A DNA stretch of 64,000 bases. Origin: Lewinellaceae bacterium. GTDB lineage: Bacteria > Bacteroidota > Bacteroidia > Chitinophagales > Saprospiraceae. The notes below the pieces were generated by a model, which saw only the letters and a list, made by a program, of their open reading frames with translations, was not told the DNA's origin and ran no database searches. The first letter of the stretch is position 1. Each line of letters starts with the position of its first letter. The translations under genes were made by a program, and so were the position numbers. Shown piece by piece: positions 38,004-46,888 of the stretch. Where the stretch lies: positions 372,001 through 436,000 of the forward strand of contig JACJYL010000002.1 of NCBI GenBank assembly GCA_020636105.1, given 5' to 3'.

Positions 38004-39905
38004 CTAATTTTTTCGATACCTGAAAAGCGTTTTTGTCCTTCCCCAGCAAACGGACATATAAATCAAAAGGAAAAGGCCAACGGCCAAAACAGGCCATCTG
38101 AATCTATCCCACCAATTATCACATTTGAATCCATAATCCAGGACCCGCCCCTTTTCTGAATCTTTTCCCGCCATTTTCGGCTCTTCCCGAGTACAGGACA
38201 ACAGGGCGTTTTTAATTGCATTCACCTTTCCCCGTTTACCGCAAAAATAAGCTACATAAGCCGCCGTTACAGCCGGAGTTGCCATGGAAGTTCCTGATTT
38301 TTCCCGCCTCAAATTCCCGGGAAAAGCACTAACCACCTGATCCCCCAGGGCCAGAAGGTCTACCTGACTGGGTGAATAATTGGAGAACCATGATCTTTGG
38401 TAGTTACCGTTTACGACAATATCATGGGAACCAACGGTAACAATATTGTCCAACGTATCACAGGCTGGAAATTGTGGGGTTATTCCCAGATTTAATGAAT
38501 CATTCCCAGCTGCAGATACAATAAGAATATTATGATTTTCTGCATTTTCCATAGCAGTTTTTAAAATACGGCTCGAGTTACCGTAAAAGCCCCAGCTATC
38601 ATTGATAATATCCACACCAACATCAATGCTGTAATAGGTGGCGCAGGTCACATCAAACAAATTCCCAACTCCGTTGGCATTATGAGTTTTTAGCGGGATT
38701 AACCTGTAATCGCAGGATTCCGTGCATTGTTTTTTCAGATTTTGAACGATAATGCCGGCTACATGGGTACCATGACTATGATCATCCATTGGATTGTTAT
38801 TGTCATGCACAAAATTCCAACCGATAAAATCGTCCTGCATACTACAGCTATCAGGCCATGAAAGATTTGGGTTTTGCCAGATATGGTCTGTTAAATCAAT
38901 GTGATTATAATCAATCCCCGTATCCAAAACAGCGATCAAAACAGCACCTTTTGGTGTTTTGGTAAGACCTGATGGAGGCACTTTTAGCGGATGTACAGGT
39001 GGAGGAATTGTATCGAATAAATGGTTGAAATTGTACTTATTCAATTCGATATCATCAATATCGGAACCACTGCCGGAGCCTTCGGTTTTTTCCTGAATCC
39101 CGATTATATCCAAATCCATAGCGTCTCCGTCTTCCACCCATAATTCGATATCACTGCTGCAATGACAACTCATAATTTTTCTAAAACCAAAAGAATCGCG
39201 AAGTTCCTGCTTCCGGCTTTCCGGCACATTAGGTGCGAAATCCACTACCACCTGGTAGGGAACATAAGGCCAGCCATCATCACCAATATCGTAGGGAATG
39301 TTATAATTTTTTAGGCTATCACCCAAATAAGGAATGGGCAAGGTCTCTCCAACACTCGCAGGTTCATAGAGCTTTATATCATCAATGATCCATACGGCTT
39401 GTGAGGTATTGGCCATAAAACTCACCAGGACATTGTTTTGACCTGCTGCGATGGCTGTAATATCAATATCCTGCAAGTCCCAGGAGTTAGTGGTCCCGTT
39501 CCAGTTGGAGTTCAGGTTTAATGGAAAGTCGGATTCTTCGATATCGGATTTTACCCTGACAAACACATTTTCATTTGTATTTTCAAGGTGCAGCAACTGG
39601 TTAAACCTTAAGCGTACGTTATTGTACAAAGAAAAGTCAAAAGCCTCGGAAATCAGCGTGTTAGAATTAACAACCACTGAAGTATCCTGTAACACCGCAG
39701 TACCGGCACCCGATGGAGCGCTTATCGTATAAACCTGTCCCAATAAAATGGCCTGATCCCCCCAGGTCCAAAAAATAGACCCCGGGCTAACCCAACCATT
39801 TAAAGTGGAATCAAAGGGCTCATAATATTGAACGACCTGTGCTGAGGTATTAAAATAAAAGAAGGCGGAAAACAAAAAGAACAGAATAAGAATTTTACTT
39901 TTCAT
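38004..39905 (-). CDS. S8 family (subtilisin-like) serine protease, membrane-anchored
   Basis: The 633-residue protein has a signal peptide (1-22), a MAM/jelly-roll-like beta domain (about 23-182) and a region resembling an inhibitor prodomain (about 195-275). The subtilase catalytic domain (about 318-575) shows D328 (VLDTGID), H378 (SHGTHVAG), oxyanion N468 (SAAGND) and S540 (GTSMATP). Residues about 603-620 form a transmembrane helix followed by a short basic tail. Topology matches the downstream TPR-CHAT protein. One protease may activate the other; this is inference from operon structure. Confidence 0.93.
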   Translation of the reverse strand: MKSKILILFFLFSAFFYFNTSAQVVQYYEPFDSTLNGWVSPGSIFWTWGDQAILLGQVYTISAPSGAGTAVLQDTSVVVNSNTLISEAFDFSLYNNVRLRFNQLLHLENTNENVFVRVKSDIEESDFPLNLNSNWNGTTNSWDLQDIDITAIAAGQNNVLVSFMANTSQAVWIIDDIKLYEPASVGETLPIPYLGDSLKNYNIPYDIGDDGWPYVPYQVVVDFAPNVPESRKQELRDSFGFRKIMSCHCSSDIELWVEDGDAMDLDIIGIQEKTEGSGSGSDIDDIELNKYNFNHLFDTIPPPVHPLKVPPSGLTKTPKGAVLIAVLDTGIDYNHIDLTDHIWQNPNLSWPDSCSMQDDFIGWNFVHDNNNPMDDHSHGTHVAGIIVQNLKKQCTESCDYRLIPLKTHNANGVGNLFDVTCATYYSIDVGVDIINDSWGFYGNSSRILKTAMENAENHNILIVSAAGNDSLNLGITPQFPACDTLDNIVTVGSHDIVVNGNYQRSWFSNYSPSQVDLLALGDQVVSAFPGNLRREKSGTSMATPAVTAAYVAYFCGKRGKVNAIKNALLSCTREEPKMAGKDSEKGRVLDYGFKCDNWWDRFRWPVLAVGLFLLIYMSVCWGRTKTLFRYRKN

Positions 39906-40627
39906 TTTGAAGGGTTTTGATCCTTTTATTTAGGTAAATGGTTATGAAAGTTACGATTGTATACTTTAAAATTGGGTAGAAACCAGAGGGCGCAGTCTGA
40001 ATAAATGTAGACTGTTGGTCTAAAATAATAAAATTTAATCGTAAACAAATAAATTTTTTTAAAATATTTAGTCAAAATTTACAAATAATTCAAAATTTAC
40101 AAGAACAGTTCATTTTAAAATAGTTGGAGACAAAACGTATTTGCCTCCAACATGTATGGTTTTTTGGTGTTGGTTCTTACTCTACCTTACCCCAAGCATG
40201 CCAAGGCTAGAGTCAAAAATATCTTTTCGGTGACCAGCAAAACAATTTATGCTTTGCACGAAGGTTTCCATGGATGAATTAGCAAGCTTACTTGTCCCAA
40301 CGGCTATTCCAGGGCTTATTACTCCCGTAAACGGACTCGAAGGCGCAGCGCGCCAATGGTCCGGGTTAGATCCGGTCTGGATGCCATTAATTGGTCTCTT
40401 AAATTAATTGAGGTGGTTTCTGGATTCTTTTTTGGTTCTGCCATTTTTGGTTTTTAAAAAAAGTTATTGCCTACTCTTACCAGTTTTCGGCTTCCCTGTT
40501 CTTTTTTGTCTGTAAGAGGTATTCTCAAAAACTATCTTAAATTCCTCCCAACACCCTTATATCGCTCCACAACTTTTTTCTTACCTTTGAAGAGGATAAA
40601 ATTATCACCTACCCTATTTTGGCATCG
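39906..40627. other. Divergent intergenic region between protease operon and ECF operon
   Basis: About 720 bases separate the divergent starts. A good -7 box for the sigma gene lies at 40582-40589. On the minus strand TAACTTTC near 39943-39950 is one mismatch from TAnnTTTG and could serve the protease operon. A 45-codon plus-strand frame (40270-40407) followed by a frame with a hydrophobic end may be the eroded remnant of a gene; I cannot support it as a gene. Confidence 0.5.
40582..40589 (+). promoter_or_regulatory. Candidate -7 promoter box TACCTTTG for the ECF operon
   Basis: This is a perfect match to TAnnTTTG, 38 bases upstream of the preferred ATG of the sigma factor gene. No clear -33 TTG was found at the usual spacing. 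Confidence 0.55.
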
Positions 40628-41197
40628 ATGAAAAAACACGAAGACCACCAATACATAGAAGCCCTTGCAAAAGGAGACAGACAAGTACTGGAGATGATCT
40701 ACCAGCAACACCTGGCTCCGGTTAAAAATTGGGTAATAAAAAACAATGGTACTCCTGCGGATGCAAAGGACATTTTCCAGGAATCCATTCTCGCCATATA
40801 TACCAAAGCCATGGACCCTGATTTCAATTTAACCTGTCCGCTGGGCGCATTTGTTTTTCATATTTGTAGAAACAAATGGATCAGCCAGCTCAGAAAAAAT
40901 AAAAGGATGGAAGGGGTAATAAAGGAAGAACAGGAGCGATATGAAAACAACTGGGACATGGCCCAACTGATTGTACAAGTCGAAGAAGAAGAGATCAGAC
41001 AATCCAAACTTGATAAGGCCTTTTCGCAATTAAGCGAGTTATGTCAAAAATTATTGCAACTCGTAAGTGACGGAATAGCTGCTGAAGATATTAGCAGCCA
41101 ACTGGAAATGGCTAAAGTAAGTACCTTTTACCGTCGAAAGAACGCCTGTATCGACAGATGGCGAGATTTGTATAGCAATGAAAATTCAGGCTTATGA
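40628..41197 (+). CDS. ECF-type RNA polymerase sigma factor
   Basis: The start is set at the ATG at 40628; a TTG nine bases earlier is in frame. The 189-residue product has sigma region 2 (about 15-95, with ADAKDIFQESILAIY and the FVFHICRNKWISQLR segment) and a region 4-like helix-turn-helix (about 130-180, AAEDISSQLEMAKVSTFYRR). The region 4 LGxS-type turn is diverged. Its last codons overlap the next gene as ATGA, showing coupling to the TPR membrane protein. It is divergent from the subtilase/CHAT operon, which may be its target; this is inference. Confidence 0.9.
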   Translation: MKKHEDHQYIEALAKGDRQVLEMIYQQHLAPVKNWVIKNNGTPADAKDIFQESILAIYTKAMDPDFNLTCPLGAFVFHICRNKWISQLRKNKRMEGVIKEEQERYENNWDMAQLIVQVEEEEIRQSKLDKAFSQLSELCQKLLQLVSDGIAAEDISSQLEMAKVSTFYRRKNACIDRWRDLYSNENSGL

Positions 41198-41937
41198 AAG
41201 ACGATTACAAATGGATAGATGAATACCTCAACGGGAATTTAAGTGAGGAAGAACGTACAAATTTTCAGGAGCGCCTGAAAAATGATCCTCTTTTTAAGGA
41301 ATCTTACGAGGTGAGAAAAAGCATGGATATTTTTCTCAAAAACAGGAAAGGAAAAGCATCTTTGATCAAAGACCTCGACAGTCTTGGAAATCAATATTTT
41401 CAAGAATCAGAAAACGACAAGTCAAAGGGTAAAGTTACAAAAATGATACCCCGGTGGGCTCGGTATGCTTCAGCTGCAGCGGCAATTATGCTCCTGGTTA
41501 TTGCCATCCGTAATTTCCTGCCACAGAATATCCTTTATAATCAATATGCCGATATAGGTAAAATGAATTTGGAGGAAAAAGGCCCTGAAACTTTTACTGG
41601 TAAAGCGGAAATAGCGTTTAACGCACAGGATTATATCTCCGCATATTACTTTCTGACCCAGCATCTGGAACGGGAGCCGGAAGATATCCAGGCTATTTAT
41701 TATCTTGGACTTTCGGCTCTGGAATCAGGAAAATATGAAGAAGCTTTAAATATTTTTGAAAATTTAAACAAAGGAGCTACAGCTTATCAAAAATCCGGTA
41801 AATGGTGGCAGGCGATGACCTATTTAAAAATGAAAAATTTTAATCAATGCAGGAAAGCTTTGAAAGAAATTCCGGAGTCCAATGAAGCCTTTTATGAGAA
41901 AGCACAGGAGTTGTTGGTGAAAATTGATAAAAGATAG
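41194..41937 (+). CDS. Membrane TPR protein, putative anti-sigma factor
   Basis: The 247-residue protein begins with a cytoplasmic anti-sigma-like segment (DDYKWIDEYLNGNLSEEER, then a FQERLKNDPLF motif). One transmembrane helix follows (about 90-106, YASAAAAIMLLVIAIR), and then a periplasmic tetratricopeptide domain (about 125-240, with IQAIYYLGLSALESGKYEEA). The N-terminus resembles the YLxGxLSxEExxxFExxL segment of zinc-free anti-sigma factors in Bacteroidota. The four-base overlap with the sigma gene supports that pairing. The TPR part could dock the neighbouring exported TPR-CHAT protease; this is inference. Confidence 0.75.
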   Translation: MKDDYKWIDEYLNGNLSEEERTNFQERLKNDPLFKESYEVRKSMDIFLKNRKGKASLIKDLDSLGNQYFQESENDKSKGKVTKMIPRWARYASAAAAIMLLVIAIRNFLPQNILYNQYADIGKMNLEEKGPETFTGKAEIAFNAQDYISAYYFLTQHLEREPEDIQAIYYLGLSALESGKYEEALNIFENLNKGATAYQKSGKWWQAMTYLKMKNFNQCRKALKEIPESNEAFYEKAQELLVKIDKR

Positions 41938-42057
41938 GAAGTACCGGAAATCAGCCTATCAAATCTAGAATGTAAGAGTGAAGCGGAACCTCAATTCCAA
42001 AAAAATTAACATTCTACATTTCACGGTTTTGCATTTTAAATTTCACATTTCAAAACA

Positions 42058-42089
42058 ACGGCCCTTCCCGCGTTAACGAAAAGGGCCGT
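42058..42089 (+). terminator. Hairpin, probable terminator after the ECF operon
   Basis: A 9-bp perfect GC-rich stem (ACGGCCCTT with AAGGGCCGT) encloses a 14-base loop. It lies about 120 bases after the anti-sigma stop and 55 bases beyond the end of the convergent small gene at 42145. No strong T-tract follows on either strand, so efficiency is uncertain. Confidence 0.45.
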
Positions 42090-42144
42090 ACAAAAATTTG
42101 GATATGTATGGGGATAATTTTTCATCCCTAAATCGGACTTAGTT

Positions 42145-42417
42145 TTACCTCAGTTGAAAACCGTGAATGCTTTGGCGTTTGGTTTGGGGATTGTTTACCA
42201 ATTCTACATCCAGTGTACAGTTTTCAAACTGCAAGGCATGTTTTTCCATCTGATGGCTTGCATTCAGGGCCATTTGACCTTTCAGCTGTGAGCCAATGAA
42301 TGCTCCGGTTTCCTTAAGGTTGAGCATTAATTCTTTGATCAGATCTAATCCGTTGGTTGAATTTCTTTTATTCAATAAACCAACTGAAAGTGCGAGATTA
42401 ATTTTTTGGTTGTTCAT
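42145..42417 (-). CDS. Hypothetical small protein
   Basis: The 90-residue protein is mainly helical in composition (GLDLIKELMLNLKETGAFIG) with a charged end. It has no signal peptide, transmembrane segment or recognisable domain. Codon pattern and isolated position between hairpins make it a plausible real gene. No function can be given. Confidence 0.6.
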   Translation of the reverse strand: MNNQKINLALSVGLLNKRNSTNGLDLIKELMLNLKETGAFIGSQLKGQMALNASHQMEKHALQFENCTLDVELVNNPQTKRQSIHGFQLR

Positions 42418-42738
42418 TTCAAATATGTTTTAGGATGTCAGTTCTTGTCAATTGTTGTGGTTAAAACCTTTCTTAGAGGCGATATGTTGCTTGTCAAATT
42501 TTAAATAATTGTTAAAAGTTGTTATCATGTATTAAAATGTCGCCGAAACATCTCTTTTGATGCCTTCCACCACTATATCCCCTAACTTGGGTAAATGTTA
42601 CCCTGATTTAATTATTTTTTCAAAATAGTTTAAAACCATTTACTTTAATGACGGCTGGATCCCAAAAAAGTTACGGGTTACGGAATCATTAAGCATCCCG
42701 TAACCCGCAAGTTTATATCTTCAATAAAAAATTACTTC
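42418..42738. other. Intergenic region with terminator
   Basis: About 320 bases between two minus-strand genes. It contains the aldo/keto reductase terminator at 42664-42707 and, presumably, the promoter of the small gene. I see nothing else in it. Confidence 0.5.
42664..42707 (-). terminator. Rho-independent terminator of the aldo/keto reductase gene
   Basis: A 10-bp perfect stem (CGGGTTACGG, 42674-42683, with CCGTAACCCG, 42698-42707) has a 14-base loop. On the minus strand it is followed closely by TTTTTT (about 42664-42669). It lies about 30 bases beyond the gene's stop. Confidence 0.85.
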
Positions 42739-43722
42739 TTAAAAAGGAGGAGCCACTGGTTTATTGTCCAGAATCACTTCAATTTGTTGCGCCACCTCCG
42801 GCGTGATCTTATCCACAACCTCGAGGGCTTTTAGGTTTTCCTCCAAATGATGCACTTTTGAAGCGCCCAGGATAACTGTACTTACGTCAGGATTTTTCAG
42901 GCACCAGGCCAGGGCCAGTTGAGGCAGTTTGGTCCCGAGCTCTTTAGCCAGGCCATTCAGGCTCCTTGCCTTCTCTATGCGACTTTCGGTCAGGGCATTG
43001 TCCTTCAACCACTCCAGGCCTTCCATGCCCAGCCGGGTATCCTTTGGAAAACCATCCAGGTATTTATCCGTCAACACTCCGGAAGCCAGGGGAGACCAAA
43101 TAGTGGTGCCAAGCCCTACCGTTTTAAAAATCTGGCTGTACTCGACTTCAACTTTATCCCGATGAAACATATTGTATTGAGGCTGCTCCATCGTCGGGCC
43201 GATCAATCGCAAATCACGGGCAACCATGTGGGCTTCCATAATCTCCTGGGCAGACCATTCTGAAGTGCCCCAATAGAGCACTTTCCCTTGTTGAATGAGG
43301 TGGTTCATGGCCCATACGGTTTCTTCGATGGGCGTATTTTTATCCGGCCTGTGGCAGAAGAACAGATCGAGGTAATCGACCTGCAAGCGCTTTAGGGCCG
43401 CATCACAGGCTTCGAAAATATGTTTCCTGCTCAACCCCGTTTGATTGGGCAACCGACGTCCGTCCCCAAAAAACACTTTGCTGGAGACGAGGAAAGAGGT
43501 TCTGTCCCAGCCCAGTTTTTTGAGGATTTTCCCCATGACGATTTCCGACTGCCCGCGTGCATAAATTTCAGCGTTGTCAAAAAAATTCACCCCGTTGTCG
43601 TAGGCTTTGATCATGAGTTCCTCAGCAACCTCGTCACTGATCTGTTTTCCAAAGGTAAGCCATGACCCCAGGGATAAGGCACTCACCTGAAGGCCTGATT
43701 TGCCAAGTCTGTTGTATTGCAT
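42739..43722 (-). CDS. Aldo/keto reductase, potassium-channel beta-subunit-like
   Basis: I choose the ATG at 43722 (MQYNRLGKSGLQVSALSLG), where the family's conserved N-terminus starts, giving 327 residues; the frame extends 14 codons further upstream. The TIM-barrel NADPH-dependent oxidoreductase tetrad is readable: Asp and Tyr in FFDNAEIYARGQSE, Lys in SSKVFFG, His in FFCHRPD. The WSPLASGVLTDKYL segment is typical of the Kv-beta/YghZ-type AKR subfamily. Members reduce aldehydes such as methylglyoxal. It follows the T9SS adhesin gene's stop by a short gap on the same strand order, but a functional link is not evident. Confidence 0.93.
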   Translation of the reverse strand: MQYNRLGKSGLQVSALSLGSWLTFGKQISDEVAEELMIKAYDNGVNFFDNAEIYARGQSEIVMGKILKKLGWDRTSFLVSSKVFFGDGRRLPNQTGLSRKHIFEACDAALKRLQVDYLDLFFCHRPDKNTPIEETVWAMNHLIQQGKVLYWGTSEWSAQEIMEAHMVARDLRLIGPTMEQPQYNMFHRDKVEVEYSQIFKTVGLGTTIWSPLASGVLTDKYLDGFPKDTRLGMEGLEWLKDNALTESRIEKARSLNGLAKELGTKLPQLALAWCLKNPDVSTVILGASKVHHLEENLKALEVVDKITPEVAQQIEVILDNKPVAPPF

Positions 43723-43777
43723 TATATTTTGTTTTTGAATTTTAGTTATTCTAATAACAGCCAATACATTACCTTGT

Positions 43778-46468
43778 TCAACGCCAAAGCACTATATCTC
43801 CCGTGATGGTCTTTTCATTGCCGTCTCTCAGTTTCACTTTAACCAGGAATACAAAAACACCGCTGTTCAAAGGTTTCCCGTCCAGGTTGCCGTCCCAACC
43901 CATTCCCTCGGTATTGGGCAGGAAATTTTTGGCCTCGTGCATCATCCCACCCCAGCGGTTGAAAACCTGGAACAAAAGCACTTTCGTCACGTGTTTTTCA
44001 CTAAAATAAGGCATGAAAAAATCATTTACCATATCTCCGTCGGGGGTAAAGATGGTAGGAATATAATAATCGATCTCTTCCTTGATGGTAACTTCTATAC
44101 TTGAAAAAGACTTGCAACCAAATACATCCGTAACCTGCACAAAATAGAGTCCCCCGGCCAATGCCGTATGAATGGGGTTCAGACAATCCGTGCAACTTAG
44201 ATTCGTCGAGGGAGCCCAGATTACCGAAGCCAGGAGGGATTCCGGGAAATTGAGCTGCAACATCAATTCATGTTGTTCATTCGGAAGCACCTCAACGGTC
44301 TCCGGCAACTCAAACATGCGTTCATATAATGTGGGCATGATAAATTCCTGCTCCAACTGACAGCCATTTGCATCTTCAATGGCCAGCGCGTAATGCTCTC
44401 CGACATTCAGGGTTTCAAATAAAGAAGCATCCTGAAAATTGCCGCCGTTCACGGAATACAGGTAGGGAGGCGTTCCACCATTTGCAGAGAGTATTAGTTC
44501 GCTTTCCATCAACCCGTCACAATCCACCGTCACGCCACTTAACGGAGCTGGTTCCGAAAGCATAATGGCATATTGCTCGGCACAGCCAACCGTATCCAGC
44601 ACCGAAAGCCAGTACATGCCTGCCGCCAGGCTATCGATAAAAGAAAGACTTCCGAGATTATCACTCCAATTCAATAAAAATGGAGGATTGGCCCCGGTAA
44701 TGGCCACTTTAATGGAACCATTTGAAAAACCGGAGCAACTGATATCCACCGAGGTTATATCGGCGTCAATTTCCATAATATCAAGGGTTGCCGCCCCAAG
44801 GAAATCCCCACTACAAACCTGATCCGACATATAAATCAATTCATAGGTACCTTCTTCAACAGCCGGCAACAAAAAAGATTGGCTCATGATGTCGGTAACA
44901 GGATTTTGTTCCACCCCATCGATGGTATAGCTGAAATCAAAGGGTGGAATGCCCGAAAAGTTTATTTGAAAATAGGCGGTATCCCCTTCACAAACGCGTT
45001 CGTCTCCCTCCAACATACCAAAAGGCACTTCAGTGATTTGAATCAAACAGGTATCAACGGCAAAATGGCCGCAGTCATCAAAAACCGTGACCGAATAATG
45101 GGTATTCCCGATTCCGGCAATATTTATTCCCGGGGTCCCTTCCCCCGTACTCCAAAGATAGGTGTAAGGTGGATTGCCTCCGGATACCACAGGAGTATGC
45201 TGTACACTTTCTCCACTGCAAACGTAAATATCCTGCAGATCCACCTCAACGGGTACGGGATCAACGATCAGCATAACTGCTGAATCTGCATAACAGGCAC
45301 ATGGAATATCGAGAATCACGGCCAGTGATTCTCCTGATTCCGGCAACCCGTCATTCAAGGCCTCCACCGGAACAGAAATGGAAGAAGCCCCTGCAGGGAT
45401 AACAGCCGTTAGTGGAATAGCCGCAAAATCAACCCCTTCGGTAGCTGTATTTTGATTGGACAGGTAATAATTTACCGTCAGGGGAAATTCGGTGGAAGCA
45501 TCCTGCTGCCGCTCAAAAAGAAAATAGGCATCATCACAACCTTCCGTTAATAACTGCTGACCGCTCACCGGATTACCAACCGAACTTACCTTGATCCGGC
45601 CGCCCAGGTTGAAACTTCCTGCTTCCAGGAATACGGCAGAATCATAAAAATTATCGTTTACATCTCCTATCACCATCCTGATATGGTAGACATCACATGG
45701 ATTAACCTTAAGCGTAGCGGTCAAAACGGTAGTAAATCCGTCGTATTCAATATTACTCTGTTGGGAAGGGATGAAAGACACCCCACATTCATCAGCATTG
45801 TCCTGCCTTTCATTTCCTGTAAAAAAGGCAGCATTGGTATTTCTATTCACAGAATTTATGGCCACAAAATCCGTTGTCCCCGGAATCAGGGCAACATTTT
45901 CTGCATCCCCCGTGAACCCGCCGGAAACGCCCGGGCCGCTGACAAAAAAACCAAAAACATCATTGTACTCACTTCCGACGAATTCGCAATATTCCTCGGA
46001 AGCAAAAACATACCGGAACGTCACAAAAGAATCAAGGGGCACAAAATCAAAGGTGATGCCCACCGCATCATAAACGCCTTCAATAGCAATTAAATTGAGG
46101 TCCATATCCCCGGAGTTGTCAAAAAAGTTCCCACTTACGTCAGAAGCACTGTTGGGGCCTTCAGCATTGGAAATGTCGCCTGTGGCAAGGATAATGCCAT
46201 CTTCCAGCCCGATAATGTCTGTTCCGCTTGAAAAATAACCGATACCGTTACCATTCCCCACCGACTGAACATTGGTAATCGTCTCACAGACTCCATCAGC
46301 AAATACATCCTTAACCAATTCTTCCACCGAATATGCCTTATTGGTATTGATTCCGCTGAAAACGGCTTCATTAACTATTTCCACAGTCTGATGATTTCTC
46401 TCATTATCGGGGGAAACGAGAAAAAGAGAAAATATAGTCGTGAAAAATGCAACAAAATGAAGTCTCAT
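43778..46468 (-). CDS. Choice-of-anchor L adhesin with T9SS type B (gliding-motility-associated) C-terminal domain
   Basis: The start is set at the ATG at 46468 (MRLHFVAFF), which opens a signal peptide; the frame has an ATG four codons earlier. The 896-residue protein contains a choice-of-anchor L domain (about 45-280, with YVFASEEYCEFVGSEYNDVF and FFVSGPG). A Calx-beta-like segment follows (about 290-400), then Ig/PKD and SprB-like repeats (about 410-720). It ends in a CHU_C type B sorting domain (about 805-896, FTPDGDMVNDFF and VFNRWG). It is predicted to be exported by T9SS and to stay attached to the cell surface or be shed, perhaps in adhesion or gliding. Confidence 0.92.
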   Translation of the reverse strand: MRLHFVAFFTTIFSLFLVSPDNERNHQTVEIVNEAVFSGINTNKAYSVEELVKDVFADGVCETITNVQSVGNGNGIGYFSSGTDIIGLEDGIILATGDISNAEGPNSASDVSGNFFDNSGDMDLNLIAIEGVYDAVGITFDFVPLDSFVTFRYVFASEEYCEFVGSEYNDVFGFFVSGPGVSGGFTGDAENVALIPGTTDFVAINSVNRNTNAAFFTGNERQDNADECGVSFIPSQQSNIEYDGFTTVLTATLKVNPCDVYHIRMVIGDVNDNFYDSAVFLEAGSFNLGGRIKVSSVGNPVSGQQLLTEGCDDAYFLFERQQDASTEFPLTVNYYLSNQNTATEGVDFAAIPLTAVIPAGASSISVPVEALNDGLPESGESLAVILDIPCACYADSAVMLIVDPVPVEVDLQDIYVCSGESVQHTPVVSGGNPPYTYLWSTGEGTPGINIAGIGNTHYSVTVFDDCGHFAVDTCLIQITEVPFGMLEGDERVCEGDTAYFQINFSGIPPFDFSYTIDGVEQNPVTDIMSQSFLLPAVEEGTYELIYMSDQVCSGDFLGAATLDIMEIDADITSVDISCSGFSNGSIKVAITGANPPFLLNWSDNLGSLSFIDSLAAGMYWLSVLDTVGCAEQYAIMLSEPAPLSGVTVDCDGLMESELILSANGGTPPYLYSVNGGNFQDASLFETLNVGEHYALAIEDANGCQLEQEFIMPTLYERMFELPETVEVLPNEQHELMLQLNFPESLLASVIWAPSTNLSCTDCLNPIHTALAGGLYFVQVTDVFGCKSFSSIEVTIKEEIDYYIPTIFTPDGDMVNDFFMPYFSEKHVTKVLLFQVFNRWGGMMHEAKNFLPNTEGMGWDGNLDGKPLNSGVFVFLVKVKLRDGNEKTITGDIVLWR

Positions 46469-46480
46469 AAAGTATAACAA

Positions 46481-46843
46481 TACTGTACCATTTTAAGTAT
46501 TCATATTATAAAAAGCCGGCAAGTTTTGTTATCCTATTTAATCCGGAACTCACCATAGCCAGTAATTGACGTCTTCTAAATTCAGCCCCTGATTTATTGA
46601 ACATTTATTAAAAAAAAAGAGACAAATATCAAATTTAACTTATTCCTAATGTGTAAGGCTTTATGAACTGGAAAGCGTTTCAAATTTAAAAAAATATTCG
46701 GAGATTGTCTGACAAATAGTGAAAATTATAATATCTTCGCTTAAGAATCACATCAACAATCACACCGGTTTTTCAAAAGACCAAGGCTTTACCTCAGGTA
46801 ATTTTATCCTTTTATTTCAAATAATCAAATTACGGTTATTGTC
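46481..46843. other. Divergent intergenic region
   Basis: About 360 AT-rich bases lie between the type B adhesin and the 12-repeat protein. TATCTTCG near 46733-46740 is one mismatch from the TAnnTTTG element and could serve the plus-strand gene. I saw no gene or repeat. Confidence 0.4.
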
Positions 46844-46888
46844 ATGCTTATGTTTATAAATTATTACGGTTATCTAAATCAAAAAAAA

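Noticed and set aside
40360..40400. tRNA-like sequence near CCGGGTTAGATCCGG
   Set aside because: No acceptor stem, anticodon arm or T-loop consensus could be arranged around it.
35252..41937. Type III-E CRISPR (Craspase) locus
   Set aside because: TPR-CHAT and a sigma factor are present, but no gRAMP effector, Cas1/Cas2 or CRISPR array is visible, and the CHAT protein carries a signal peptide.
42739..46468. Aldo/keto reductase and T9SS type B adhesin as a functional operon
   Set aside because: They are adjacent on the same strand, but their functions are unrelated and the reductase has its own terminator; no evidence beyond proximity.
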